Shown here one piece after another: positions 1-12,176 of a stretch of 64,000 bases of DNA (positions are counted from its first letter, which is position 1; each line of letters begins with the position of its first letter). Below the pieces are notes generated by a model, which was not told the origin of the DNA, searched no databases, and saw only the letters and a list, made by a program, of their open reading frames with translations. The stretch is from Cryptomeria japonica. Taxonomy: Eukaryota > Streptophyta > Pinopsida > Cupressales > Cupressaceae. The stretch covers positions 159,856,317-159,920,316 of the forward strand of contig NC_081405.1 in assembly GCF_030272615.1 (NCBI RefSeq), in the 5' to 3' direction. Made by a program: the position numbers and the translations under genes.

Positions 1-365
1 TTCTAAGTTATATGTCATTTTTAAGGAAATATTTACATGTGTACATCATGTATGTAACTTTTTTAATCAATCCTGAAATATGATCGTAATCACTAGAAAA
101 GGAATAGGAATGTCTTCAAAGTTTTCATCCTCATTTGAATCCTCGTATGTGTCAGAAACATCTAGTGGCACCATTTTCCATTCCCTAACATATCCAAGCT
201 CTTGGTTCTTGCAATCAACATAGTTTTTGAAAATGCATTCAGAACAAAAACATGAATAATCCCTAGTGTATAATGTCCATGGACGATTATCTGTACTCAT
301 GACACAATGCAAAGATCTTGTCCTCTCCACACTCTTGCATCCATGCATTGATTTTCTATCCACAT

Positions 366-509
366 CTACAAAATGTACATGTGTACAAGAATGTACATGT
401 AGATCAAGTTGTTAAATTGAAACATTTGAACTAGGAACTAAGAATGTACATGTAGATCAAGTTGTTAAATTAAAAAAAATTAAATAAAATACTAAAAGAG
501 AACACGTAC
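366..509 (-). other. Intron 2 of the transposase-like gene
   Basis: 144-bp intron on the minus strand, GTACGT at 509 and TTTTGTAG ending at 366. Splicing joins the phase-1 G of exon 2 to AT of exon 3 and keeps the frame into the Cys-rich C-terminal segment. Reading through instead ends in a hydrophobic, intron-like tail and a stop. Confidence 0.6.
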
Positions 510-2531
510 CGGTTATCTCCCAAAACACTCTATATGGAATGGGCCTGTATGTTCTTGATGATGATTCCCTAGGATAATTAGGTTGCTCAAAGTGTTTCTT
601 ACACCATTCAACAACATCATGTGCATCTTCTATATGTTCTCCTATGTACTTTATTCGATGTTTTCTTAGAGCACGTTTGATACAAGCTCTTGCACCATCA
701 TGTTCACCCTTTCCATGACCACTCTCAAAAAAACTCCAAACATGTGGTATTTTGTCATTTCGATGATATCTACATAGTGCATAAAATGGCCTTGGAGATT
801 TGAATTGTGCCACACATCCATTAGACCAAACAAAATGTTTAACTATTGTTATGCCTCTATCTTTCAAATATTCAAAAAACTTCTTAAAGCAATGTTGTAC
901 AAAAAGTGTGTCATGCTCCTTATCATCATTGATATAGAAGTGGTACTCTTTCTTAATGACACAATTTTAAAATGTACTATCAACACCATCCAAATTCATC
1001 TGTGCATGTCGATAACACACATGCACGAAAATAGTGATTTGCTTTGAAAAGTAATACTCTGATTGAATCTCTTTTTGATGTGCAAAAGAGTAATTCTCTG
1101 CGAAGTCAACTACAGATAGAATAGTTCCAAGTGGGAAAGTGTCTCTTAATCTTTTAAATTGTTCTGCTTGCCACTTGGCAAAAAAACCATGGCATATGTA
1201 TGGTTTTATCAACTTACAAAAATTTTCCATAAATGTTCCAATAGGTATTTCCTCTTCTACATAATCTAGCCTTGTAGATTCCTTTCCAAATTTTGTTTCA
1301 AATTTTTTGTACTTGTAACTCTTGCAATTTACCATCTTCCTCATGTTAGTATCTTCATCTCTCAAAGGCAATTTAGCCAAGTCCCTGCATGTTCCACAAA
1401 TTCCTCTTATGCAATTTATTTGACTGGTTGCATTATCATCTGATTTATCACATAAGATTGATGCTATGAATTGACTTGTTCGTTTAGGAGGAGCATTTTC
1501 ATAACCATCACTATCTTCTCTAATCTTTCGAAACACCTGATAGTACAAGTCAAATTCGATGTGATAACGACAACAACAAGTTTCAAAAACTTTGTTTAAC
1601 TTCACATAATATGGCATTAACCATTCAAACATGGTTTGTCCAATCTTTATATGAGGGTTTGTTTTAGTAAACAATACATACAATTCATGTTTTGTTGTGT
1701 CTATCCAATGTTTTACATGGAGATCATAACGATCAGGACCAATCCTTTGCTTGATAACATCTCTACTATTTGATGAAGGACGAGTATTATCATTCCAAAA
1801 ACTTGTCACAAAGTTCCTAACAACATCTTCAATTCTATCAGAACGAGGAGCTCTACACATAATTGCCCAATTCCCTTCTGAGGTAGTATCATCCAAAATC
1901 TTTCTCCTTTTAACATATTTAGATATTGTCCTTCTACTAAAACCAAACTCAGATGACAGTGAAGAGATTTGTCTTTTTTGAGGCAATCTTTCATTTACTA
2001 AAGATGTCAACATCACTCTTCTTGAAATGGTCTTATCTAGTTTTTGAGATTTTTTACCAATGTTCACCAAACCTTTCTTAACATTATCAACAATAGAGTT
2101 TTGTAGCTGAGAAGATTTCCTCTTTTGACTTGTTGTATCTATACCCAACAATTTCATTGGATCTATTAAGTCTTTATGAGTAAGTACAATTGATAACAAT
2201 TGAGCTTTTTCTAGTGTAGTATCAAGATTGTTGAAATGAGACATTATTTCTTTACCACTTTTATTCATTGACCTCCTTTTAGTATGTCTAGGTTCTTCAC
2301 TGAGACGTTTCAACTCATCCACATCCATTTCAAGTAAATGATCTAAATTTTTATAAGAAATATTTCTCTTCACCTGTTTAGCTAGATCCACAATATGCTC
2401 ATCCATATCAGTGGTAGGAGGTAAGGAGCCTGATCCCTCTCCTTCAAAGGTCTCCATTGGTTCAACTTGGACAATCTCCTCCCTATGTTCATCAACTATA
2501 TTGTGTTCTTCAATAGGTTCGTTTACCCGTT

Positions 2532-3591
2532 CTGCACATAATTTAAGAGTTTGTATAAGGTTCTTGAATTAATCAAAAATTATTCAATTAGGTTTAAGAA
2601 TAGGGGTGAATTTGGCTTAAAGCTTTACATGTTAAAATTAGCCCGTTCAATTTGGTTTATTAAATTTAATTACTTTCAGGACCTTATTGTTATAACTCTA
2701 ATTAAATTAGATATGTTTAGGTTTAAAGTTCAATTTGTTCTCAGGTTAGGATTAAAGTTCAATCTCTAATTTTGAGCACTAATTTAACACATAAAATAAA
2801 ATTTTGATAAATTAGAAATTCCAATTTTGAAAATTAAAAGTACAAATATTTTGATGCATGCATACGATAACTTAGGTGACCTCATATTAATTTGTTATGG
2901 ACCATAATGTAGGTGGACTATAATTTGTCACGTGTGTATATTTAAGACCTATTATTGCATAATAGACCTCCTAATCTGAAATGTTTTTGCACGTACGTGA
3001 AGTTGAATATAAATAGTTCACCTAAATTATTCAACATGTTTAATAGGTTATAAATTTATGTCACATTTAAGACCTATAATCAATGTAATAGTCCTAATAG
3101 GCCTTATTATTAAAATCAATATGACCACGTATGAAAAAACATTTCACAATTAATATACTTAACTACCCTTAAGACAGATATATTATGTGATATTAAAGGA
3201 CCTATCACATGAAATTACTTGTACATGTAGATTAAATATTCAATATATATAATTTAGAACCTAGAAATTATGACATAATAGGTCTTATTAATTTTATGAC
3301 TTAATAGGTCTTATCTATTATAAATGGACTTAATTATATAGGAGAAAAATGCAATTACACAACAAGAAAGTTGATGGAATTTGAAATTTGCAAATACACA
3401 TGTATTATCTCAAATTAATTACACTTTCCAATTAAAAAAAAATTATTTTTAATCCTATTATTTCCAATTAATTTAATTAAGATTTTTTAAATTAATTTTC
3501 ATTAAAAATATTAGATAAAAAATATTGAGTTCTAATTAATTGATACGTAATAAATATTAAATTAAATAGAAATAAAATTAAAAATACATAC
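2532..3591 (-). other. Intron 1 of the transposase-like gene
   Basis: AT-rich 1060-bp stretch without long ORFs, bounded on the minus strand by GTATGT at 3591 and TGTGCAG ending at 2532. Its phase (1) fits both flanking frames. It contains several copies of a short motif around ATAGGTCTTA and its complement (for example near 2950, 3070 and 3290-3315). This explains the otherwise empty gap between the start codon and the main exon. Confidence 0.6.
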
Positions 3592-3848
3592 TTGCATCAT
3601 GATATCTTTGTCTTCTTTGTTCTCGATATCTTTCTTCCGTTTCGGGAGAATAATTCCTTGAAGTCTTATTTTGCCTTCTCTTCTTGTTCCCCATGCTTTT
3701 ACAAAAAACCTTCCCTCAAAATAATTTTCAAATGTCTTCTCTCATCCAAAAATGCAAATTATTTTAATCATTTGTGTGATAAAAAATGAAAAAAATTATG
3801 GACATTTATATGACTCCACAAATGAAAAAAAAAAATGCGTCGGCCAGA

Positions 3849-4017
3849 GTTCGAACGAAACCCGACAGTTAAAAATGGTTGGGTTCGCTCGAACATGACC
3901 GTTACAAAAATGCGTGTGCCAATATCGAGCCCATTGGTTTGAACAGATGGGGGTTTGCTCAAACCCCTTAAGGTTCGAGCGAACCCAATTCGCTCAAACT
4001 ACTGTTCATTCGAACCC
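3849..4017. repeat. Cluster of inverted short repeats upstream of the transposase-like gene
   Basis: A perfect 16-bp inverted pair lies at 3879-3894 (TTGGGTTCGCTCGAAC) and 3973-3988. Degenerate copies of the same GGTTCGnnCGAACC core occur at about 3849-3863, 3952-3966, 3987-4000 and 4005-4017. Such direct and inverted subterminal repeats are typical of DNA-transposon ends, where transposase binds. The position about 160-320 bp beyond the start codon of the transposase-like gene fits that reading, but I cannot see a defined terminal inverted repeat or target duplication. Confidence 0.5.
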
Positions 4018-4828
4018 TCAAATTAAAGGTTTCTCCCAAAAAATTTCAGAGTTCTGAAGAATTAATGACTTCGGAGCTCTGGTTCAAAGCATGAATGAAA
4101 TAATCTTACTAACCCAAAAATATTAGATGGTAGTACTCGGAGCAAGCTTTCCAACGAGTATAACTTTGTTATATTTTGAATTTATTATGTTCTTGTTTTT
4201 TTAATTTTATGGAAAATTGGTTTTTCACCGAACATGAACTTCTCTGTTCAACACATTGGGAAAAATAAGAAACTAATTCAAAAAAATTTTGAAAAATATC
4301 TATGCCCCTGGTATTGATGTCTCCTTTCTAGCAAAAAAAAAAAATGAATTTTGATTTATATAGAACAAGTTATGTGTTCAAACGTAAACCTATGTTTGAA
4401 TTATGACTAGTCGGATTTCAAAACTTTATAAAATGAAAAATATTGAACATATCACTATAAAACCAAATGCAAGCCCTGGATATTGATGTTACAAACCAAA
4501 ATTCGAAATAATTGAGTCTTTATCAATTATAGAAAAAAAAGTTATGCATTTCGGGGGGCATATCACTCTTTAAAAATGTAGTTTGTTGTAAAAAACTACT
4601 TTTCGAGGGAGATGGAAAAAAAAAATTAAAATCCTTCAAAAAAATTTGAAAAAAATGTATATAGAATCTACAAACAAAATGCTAGAAATCACTAATTTAC
4701 ATCATCTTCAAATTTTTAATAGTTTAAAAGTTATAGTTCTCGAAAGTTTAAGATTATTTTTAAAATGTACATCTCGGTGTCAAAAGTGGCAAAAAAGTGG
4801 GAACCATTATTGTGAGTTCACCCCAAAG
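4018..4828. other. AT-rich non-coding stretch
   Basis: No credible gene. Short blocks recur in diverged form, for example a phrase built on 'cctggtattgatgt' near 4307 and 'cctggatattgatgt' near 4475, each followed by similar A-rich text. This suggests an old diverged tandem duplication or more of the DNA-transposon end sequence. Confidence 0.3.
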
Positions 4829-5640
4829 TGTTGGCAGAAATTAGTTGAGTGTGTGGTTGCCTAACCAGAGAATGGATCTGTAGTTTGTGTAAAAGCTGAT
4901 TGAAGCTTAAAAAGGATCTGATCAAGCAAATGTAGTGCTATTCAGATAGATCAAGAAACCTGTTGTTTTCTAACAATTACAGCAGAACTAAAATCCCCTA
5001 ACCGGGTAAGCTCTAACAAGCTTGGTTACTTGTTAAATCCTCTAACAAGGTGGTCCATTAGCTTGGATTCTCAAATCCTACTCCTAACAGGGTATTTTCT
5101 TTTCATCAAGGCATTTTGTAAATCCCTTAACCGGGTGATTCCTAACAGGATCAGTTCTTAATAGGACTTATTGTAAATTCTTTAACAGGCTTATCTCCTA
5201 ACAGAGCAAACTTCAGAAGAGTTCAGATAGCTATCTTGTGAGTCTCATCTCACTGTGGTTTTTACCTATTTGGGTTTTTCATGTATAAATATTTGTGTCA
5301 TGTGGTGAATATTTTTGTGGTTATGATCTTATTTGTTGATTTCATTGACTACTTAACTATTCTGATAAGGCATGATAACTGGAAGCATTGAGAGATGAAC
5401 TGTGTTGATATATGATTAAGCATTTTGATGTTACAAGATTGAAGTTGTTTACTATTAAGTTTTTATCACAGTTAACCGGTTGATGTTGAGTACTCTTATG
5501 AGTATTGATCTTGATAGTGAAATTTTACTTTGTGAGTTTGAGTTTGAGATTGGGAAGTTTGTATCAGTTTTTCAGTTTACTGATTCACCACCCCCCCTCT
5601 CAATAATCTACCGGATACTTATTCTTTCATCATATCATCA
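4829..5640 (+). repeat. Copia-type LTR remnant (solo LTR or fragment)
   Basis: Starts TGTTGGC and ends ..ATCATCA. Inside are the same ordered blocks seen in the LTRs at 40403 and 47068: repeated 'taaccgggt' and 'cctctaacaaggtgg' phrases, 'catctcactgtggttttt', and a C-run after GATTCACC just before the end. No internal region follows it, and the flanking 5-mers (CAAAG / ACAAT) do not match, so it is a solo LTR with decayed target duplication or a fragment. Confidence 0.55.
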
Positions 5641-6441
5641 ACAATATGCATCTGTGAGATCCTCCTCTAGTTTTTATAGATGGAATCTTGCATCCATAAA
5701 GCTCCTCCTATAATTTGTATAGTTATAATCTTGCATCTATAAAGTTATCAGCAATGTGATGGTGGTGTAGCTCAAACAGTTGAATTTCAACGATATTTTA
5801 TTCTTCACCGTGGTCCATGATAGTTTCATAATAGTTTTAGTGTATATGGTTCAATAAGTTATCCTTTTCTATTTTAGGTTTCATATTGGGAATATTTCAT
5901 TTCCATGCTTATAAAACAAACATATGTCAAATGAGAAGATGGTAGTTGTAAACAGCCTGAAGCTTGTTGTATTTCTTACTCTATAAAAGGAATTTCAAAG
6001 TTGTAATTAAGAGAGTTTTCTTAGAGGGAATCTTGGTCTCTTTGGAAAACGGTAGAGTAGTAGTATCTAAGTTAGAATGTGGGGCCTTTTACAATGAATA
6101 ATGTAAATATTTCTTCAGCAATATTAATTAGTTTATGATATGTCATGACAATTACCATAGATATTGTCTCCATAATGTACTTCTTGATATCACATGAATA
6201 ATAATATCAAGGACTTTTTTATTTGTTTTTGCAAATCTCTTGTGAAAGTGTAATTATGTTTGTGGGATCTTTTCAAGGAAGATATTAAATTTATACACAT
6301 TTATTGCAGTGGGTTTATGAACTTGTATCAAAACTTAGAAAAATAAAAAACAAAAGATACATATACTATTAATATATATTGCACAAGGCAACTTATGGTA
6401 AGTGTGCATTTTAATGAGACATTTATGATGAAGCTGATCGA
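5641..6441. other. Non-coding stretch, nothing recognised
   Basis: AT-rich DNA with no long ORF, no RNA gene and no clear repeat structure that I can see. Confidence 0.3.
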
Positions 6442-7284
6442 ATGCCTTTAAATTGGACATTAGGGTATTACTGTATTTCTACATTACATGTTCAAGTTGG
6501 AAACATTGAGGTGAGAGTGATGGACACGCCGATTATTGTTAGTGCAATGAAACCACAAGCAACGTTTGTAGGTGAAGTCACCGATAAACAGTTAGGCGGG
6601 GTCTTGGTGAATGATCACTTACACATAATGCATATAGTCAAGACAGTGTTAGGTTTGGAGTTTCCAATGGTGTGTCACAAGCATAGGGTCAATTCGGACA
6701 TTTTGACCTTTTTTCTTGTCATGGTGTTATATATGAGGGTTTCCAAGGAGTGGGCGAAAAAACTCACCAAGATGGTGTTCAAGCATGCATATTTGCATGA
6801 CATTGATGTGGTGATCAACAATGTGGATGACAACCTCCTCATTCCCTTCCCGCAAAACTATTACATTAGAAGGGGTGAGGTGTGTAAATTTATGATTGTG
6901 CAAATGCAAAATGTGGAGTTGCTACAGGCTCGGAGGAGTGATATACTATGTAGTATCAATTTCTTCTTTTATGTAGCCAAGATCAAGGAACCTAAGGAGG
7001 ACGATTAGCATTGGGACTACCTGACCACTAGAGGGTTCCTAGATGAAGATGAATATGATGAGGCAGATACAACTCAGATTGTAGGAGCGTTGGAGTTGGG
7101 GAGAAAAGAAGAATGGATTGCGGATGACAAACACAATGTGGAGGAAATTGCAGAAAGAGAAGCTCATGCTCACTACGGACAGGATTGCATTCTCATCTTA
7201 CAAGCCAAGAAAGTCAAGTAGGACATAATGAAAGAGGAACATGAAACTATGGAGGTATCAAGGCGAGCTCACAATGTCTCCTAG
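6442..7284 (+). pseudogene. Unknown ORF with in-frame TAG codons
   Basis: An open frame of 188 codons starts at ATG 6442 and stops at TAG 7006-7008, but the same frame continues without other interruption to TAG 7219 and then to TAG 7284. The downstream part is acidic and hydrophilic (DEDEYDEADT), typical of coding rather than random sequence. The N-terminal part has alternating hydrophobic segments and no motif I recognise. Both internal stops could be CAG changed to TAG. It may be a remnant of an extra ORF from an LTR element, like the ones at 8250-11786 and 36326-40402, but I see no sequence match that proves it. Confidence 0.4.
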
Positions 7285-8249
7285 TCTTGAAGTATGGTGT
7301 AACTCCTTTGTTCTGTTTTGAATTTTATATTGTGGGTTATGGGGTTGTTAAGTTTTTTTTTTAAGTACTTGTGCCATATTTTTTGTCACTACTAGACATA
7401 CAATGTAGTGTGATCATTGGAAAAACTATAGGGAATATATTTTTTACTATAAGCCAAATACTGCTATATATCTTTATTTTTAATATTATCTTATTATAAT
7501 GGGTGTTGGCCCTACCTAGCTATAAGCTTATCAAAAAAATAAGTTCAAATGATTTATATAAATATTATTGATGAAGTGATATGTCATATGAGATTTTATT
7601 TTATCTGAAGTGAAGTGTGATATGTGATAGATGCAAGCTCTTTCATGATAATATCATTTCTAGAAGTTTTTGATGCCAAGACAGTTTTAGGTGTATCTTA
7701 TATAAGACATATTTAATTCAACTATGTATTTGCCAAATCTATTTTATGTTGAATAATAAGTTAATACTTTGAAGAAATATAACATAAATTAAATTAAAAT
7801 ACTATTTATTCATGCAAATATAACAACTATGTAATATTAAAATTGATATAAAATTTTATACTAAATATTAGAAAAAAAATTGCTTGGTAATGGGTATATT
7901 TTATTAATAAAAGATCTATAGATACATAGCCGATACAAAATTGTGCAGAATATTTGAACCATTCAGACACACACACAACATATCACCCATCACCAAGTAC
8001 TAACTACCACCATTAAACCTGACCAAGTACCAAAAATCATTTAGCATTATTTATAAGGGCTAACCCAATCACATGTCAGAGACAATACACCATTACGGAA
8101 TTTCACCCCCAAATCCTATGAACAAATATCAGACACCAACTATTACCCGAAGACACATGCAAAATGGGCCAAAGCATAAATAAACAATGATCAAACCCCA
8201 TCCCAGCATTCTCAGTCATGCAAAACTATAATGGCAATTAAATGCCAAT
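7285..8249. other. AT-rich non-coding stretch
   Basis: No gene recognised. It contains a short CA-rich run near 7968-7980 and long A/T runs. The last part leads into the C-terminal end of the minus-strand pseudogene that stops at 8250. Confidence 0.3.
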
Positions 8250-11200
8250 TTATACACCTCCGCCTAAGTCATCATCTTGATCCAATAGACCACAAAAATC
8301 CATTATGCTTGAAGTCTTGCAGTCCTTTGATATATTGTTGGTAGTCTCTATCATCTATTTCTCTTCTAGCCACCTCAATTTTTTTCATCCCACTATCAAC
8401 CTTGACAATGCATCCATATGTGATTCCAGCTTCTTCAATATATGTATCTCATCTACAAAACTTTCTATCAATATTGGATCCAATATTGTCTCAATGTCTT
8501 TCTTCCACACAAACTTAGAGCTTAACACTTTCCTTCCTTCCAATTTGCTCCTCTCTTTACCAAACAAGACTGCTATGTGGCATGTAACCAAACACTGGAA
8601 GCTTCTAAGCTTAGTCCTTGTCCTTTGTGTATACATCATGTGGATAATTAAGACTTGTTTCATTACCTCAAACCTTGATTTGAACTATACCAAACCATCA
8701 TGTAAATAGGCAACAAATGGCTTGGTCAAAACAACTTCCAATATTGCAATTAAATTGCTCATATGAGTTAAAGAGAAAGCAAGAAACTTCTTCCATTTAA
8801 AATGCTCTTTAAGAAATTCCAATAGCTCTTTGTGCTCATCCCAGGCCGTAACTACATGATCTAGGATTGTGCTAAACTTTTACTCAAGCAAGGATTGAGT
8901 TGTCTCTGTAATTGTTTTCTTCTCCATCCTCAAGGCATCTTCTTTTAACATATCAATATCATTATTCATCCTTGTCATATCTATTCTAGCCTAAGCTAGG
9001 TCTCTTCTTAATGTCATTCCTTCTTTAGAGGAATATTCAATCATCTCAAGAGTTTTGTATGTTGGGCCTTATTATAATTGTTCTTCTAATGATTTTACCT
9101 TGTCCCTTAAAATATGAACCTCCTCATCTACCTTCATTGCCACCTTATCAACAAACTTTGTCACTTGCATGGTCATACCTATGGCCTCTATGGTAATAGT
9201 ACCTACCACTCTCTTGACAAGCAGACTCCCAAATACCTAATCCATCTCATGGCTTAGAGTTGTCCTTCTTGTAATCGGGTGCAAATACCAGATGACCGAT
9301 TGATCTAGGTGATCATCAAAAATTGCTCCAAAGAGAACCTTATTTCTATGTTCAGGATCGATTGTGTCTAATTTAATGTCATGCTTCCTTCTTAAGGCAT
9401 CAAAAGCCACTGCAGATGATATATCCCAACCTTCTAAGAGAAGTACTCCACTCTTCTTTACAGTTTGCCTTCCCATTTCAGGAGTCATAATAGCCAATTG
9501 CTCCTTGGCTGCCCTTCGAAGCTCATTCTTCATTCTAAGTCTCTCATCCTCTCTCAAGTTGTCAAGCTTGACACCTTTTCTTCTCTCCATCTAATCTACC
9601 AAATTTCTTATTACAAATTTCCATAATTCCTTTATATTTATAAACTCATCGTCATCCATAAACTTCTCACATGCATTCAACCTTATGTCCTCATTGAGGT
9701 CACCTCCAAGCTTAAAATCATCAAGGGCCCACTCCTACGAAGGGCCCTGACTTGTGACACCAAATCTTGTGTAAAATCTATGTGGAGTCAAGGATGCCAC
9801 TCCCTAAAATTAAATCCCTCATTGGACTAAAGTGGAAAGTCTCTTCTGGGAGAAAATGTATGCAAAGGAGTCACAACTCTAGGACTCTTTGATCTGATAT
9901 GGTTTCCTACTTGAAGAGGAAGATGCAACCATTGGTTTCTTCTTTACAGCTTCTGTAAGTATCCTCTAAGATGGTTGGGGCTCTTGGGAGACTAGTACTG
10001 AAACTTGAGCAGGAATGGAATAAAATGGGGACTCATAATAGCCTAGTGGGGAATATGGTGGAGGGAAAGCATGACCAATAGGAGATCCAACAGATTGAGG
10101 AGAAATAGCCCTTTCTTCCTCTACCTCTTCAACTTGTGGCTCAACCACCAATCTAGGCCTCTCATGAGGCAAAGGAATTTTGTCCATATTTAGATAGGCA
10201 GCAAAAATTGCTCTCATTCTTCTTCTAGAATCTTTAGCACCTACCATGATGGATCATATGAGTTATCCTCTTTGTTGTTCTTATGTTCCTCATATTCTAT
10301 CTTGTACCACCTTTCTTTTCTCTTCAAGACATCATTATAATCTTCAACATTTCTACTAAGATCTTCTAAATCTTCATCATCCCATTGATGATGTTGAGGC
10401 TTTGCCTTCCCAAGGCCTTGAATAAACCACTCAAAATCATAGTACCTATACTTAGCCTGGGGAAGGTTATACTTATTTAGCATAGAGTCTATAATGTCAT
10501 ATGCTTTCTTATTTATAAAGTGATAAATCAATACCACAACTTGTGATGAGAGAAATGAACCTTTCTTATGAGCCCCTCTAACTAGGGACTTCTCTACTTC
10601 TGCTAGTTGATGTATTATTTCCAAGAAAACAACTCTATCTTGGACAGTAATAGGAAAAAGCCTAGGGGTGATTGGGGTACCAACAACCCTAATAATAGTA
10701 TGGTCCTTAAAGTAGAACCATGACCCCCAATTATGAGAGATTCCCAATTCAGGTACAAGATCCCCAAGTCTTAAAAACTTCCTTACTTCTTTGGTTAATC
10801 CCCATCTTACCTCCCCTTGAAGAATACTTAGTAACTTTATAACAAAATGGTTCTCAAAAGAAAGATAACTAGACTCATTCATGGGCATATCCCAAACATA
10901 AGTCCACGCTTGGACTAGAAGTAATTCACCATTTACAATAGAAGTGACATGTAGGTCAGGATGCCAGACCTTAAGACCCTTGTACAAGAAAATATGCATC
11001 ATTAAAGAGTAGTACCTAAAGTTCACTGACTTTTCCCTCTTTAATTCACAGAGCACATTGTGAAGACCTTCAGCCACCAAAGTAGCATAATCAAAATGTT
11101 TGTTGATATCTCTATTCTGGATGCCCACATATAGCACCAACATCTAATTTTGAATTGTGCTCTTGGCATTTGTAGCATATACTTGACACAGAGCATAGTA

Positions 11201-11786
11201 TGTGTCTCTGAAGTATCCAAAAAAATAAATTAGTATTATTGGGGGAAACCTCCTTTGAATTTAATTGCCTCTGATCTCTTCTCAGACCTTGAGGCCTCAT
11301 AGATTTCAGCTTCTCTCTATACAACCCTTCATTGTTCTTGTATTCTCTTGCCAATTTCTTTGGGTCGATCATCCAATCCAACTTAGGATTTAACATGAAC
11401 ACTTAATCAATTACCTCTTTTGCGATAGTTGTTAATCTACCACCTTCCTTGGCTAAAACCTCCTTGGTCTTTGGCATATAATTGTTGGAAATGGCAGCAA
11501 CCAATTCAATATTTACATAAACATTTGGGACTACAAGCCTTGCAAGATTACAAATCCAGACGTTAGACACAAGTATGTGTTCCTTCTTCTTGTTGTATCT
11601 TCTCCTCCAAAGGCTAAAACCTCGTGGTGGGGATTAGAGCATCCTACATCTCAAAGAATGATAAATTATGAACTCATCGAGCCTAGCTCCTAGCCTAGAC
11701 CTCTTTCGTGTTTCTGTGGATCCAAGAAGTTGTGCAATTATCTCCTCTGAGAAATTCCTCTTGCCCAAGCTATAAGACTTGACCAT
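8250..11786 (-). pseudogene. Decayed long unknown coding region, likely retroelement extra ORF
   Basis: On the minus strand a coding-like series starts at ATG 11786 (MVKSYSLGKRNFSEE) and runs to a TAA at 8250. Open pieces lie at 11402-11112, 11143-10241 (300 codons), 10247-9966, 9590-9237 and 8663-8385, separated by stops and at least two frame changes (one in the 11143-11112 overlap). Visible parts: an alpha/hydrophobic 300-residue section, a Pro/acid-rich linker (10200-9970), a charged section starting MERRKGVKLDNL, and a C-terminal part rich in heptad-like Leu/Ile and Lys/Glu (coiled coil). I recognise no family. The order 'globular part, linker, coiled coil' recalls the extra ORFs at 36326-40402 and 43341-46730, so I infer a retroelement-borne ORF; a dead host gene is the alternative. 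Confidence 0.45.
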
Positions 11787-12176
11787 TACTAGAAACAGGT
11801 AATATGTAGGGATTCAAAATAAAAAACAATTCTCTCTGCAACTCTAGATGATCAATTAGGCTCATGAAATTGAAAGGCACATAGAGAAAGTAATGATTAA
11901 TTTAACAAATGCAACTATAGCCCGCCCAGAAAACCCTATAGCATAAACCTTTACAATGGTAAATTCGAATTGCAAAAAACATACAAAGCATTTTAGAGCA
12001 TGGTAAACATAAAACAGAACTGGAGTAAAGCTAATATAAAAAAAAATTATAGGAAATTGGATGTATTTACTGTAGGAACGAATACTAGTTTAATGGCAGG
12101 GACTAGTCATTGAATTAAATATTGGTCCCAACATTATTTGTTAGGCGGTGGTGAATGAGAAACAAGTGCATAGATG
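11787..12176. other. Non-coding stretch between pseudogene and tandem repeat
   Basis: No gene recognised; A-rich sequence leading into the tandem repeat array. Confidence 0.25.

Larger units (their letters stand above)
67..3694 (-). pseudogene. Three-exon DDE transposase-like gene with one in-frame stop
   Basis: Seen: exon 1 (3694-3592) starts with ATG and encodes 34 basic residues; exon 2 is 2531-510; exon 3 is 365-67. Both introns have GT..AG ends (donors GTATGT and GTACGT) and both joins are phase 1, so the frame stays open through about 807 codons except for a TAA at 967-969 (codon ~556). Motifs in spliced numbering: DFAEN (~510), IQSEYY, WSNGCVAQFKS (~603), FFESGHGKGEHDG (~639-647), a CxxC-rich stretch before the first Asp and another near the C-terminus (CFCSEC). 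From memory, this motif series (DFSEN / SDG..QFK / HGKG..DG) marks a family of transposase-like proteins common in animals and present in some plants; I cannot name the superfamily. Asn replaces the expected Asp in SDG, so it is probably inactive. Inferred role: former DNA-transposon transposase. Confidence 0.72.

Noticed and set aside
10241-11143. 300-codon minus-strand ORF as an intact host gene
   Set aside because: It continues coding-like sequence on both sides that is broken by stops and frame changes, so it is a fragment of a dead longer gene.
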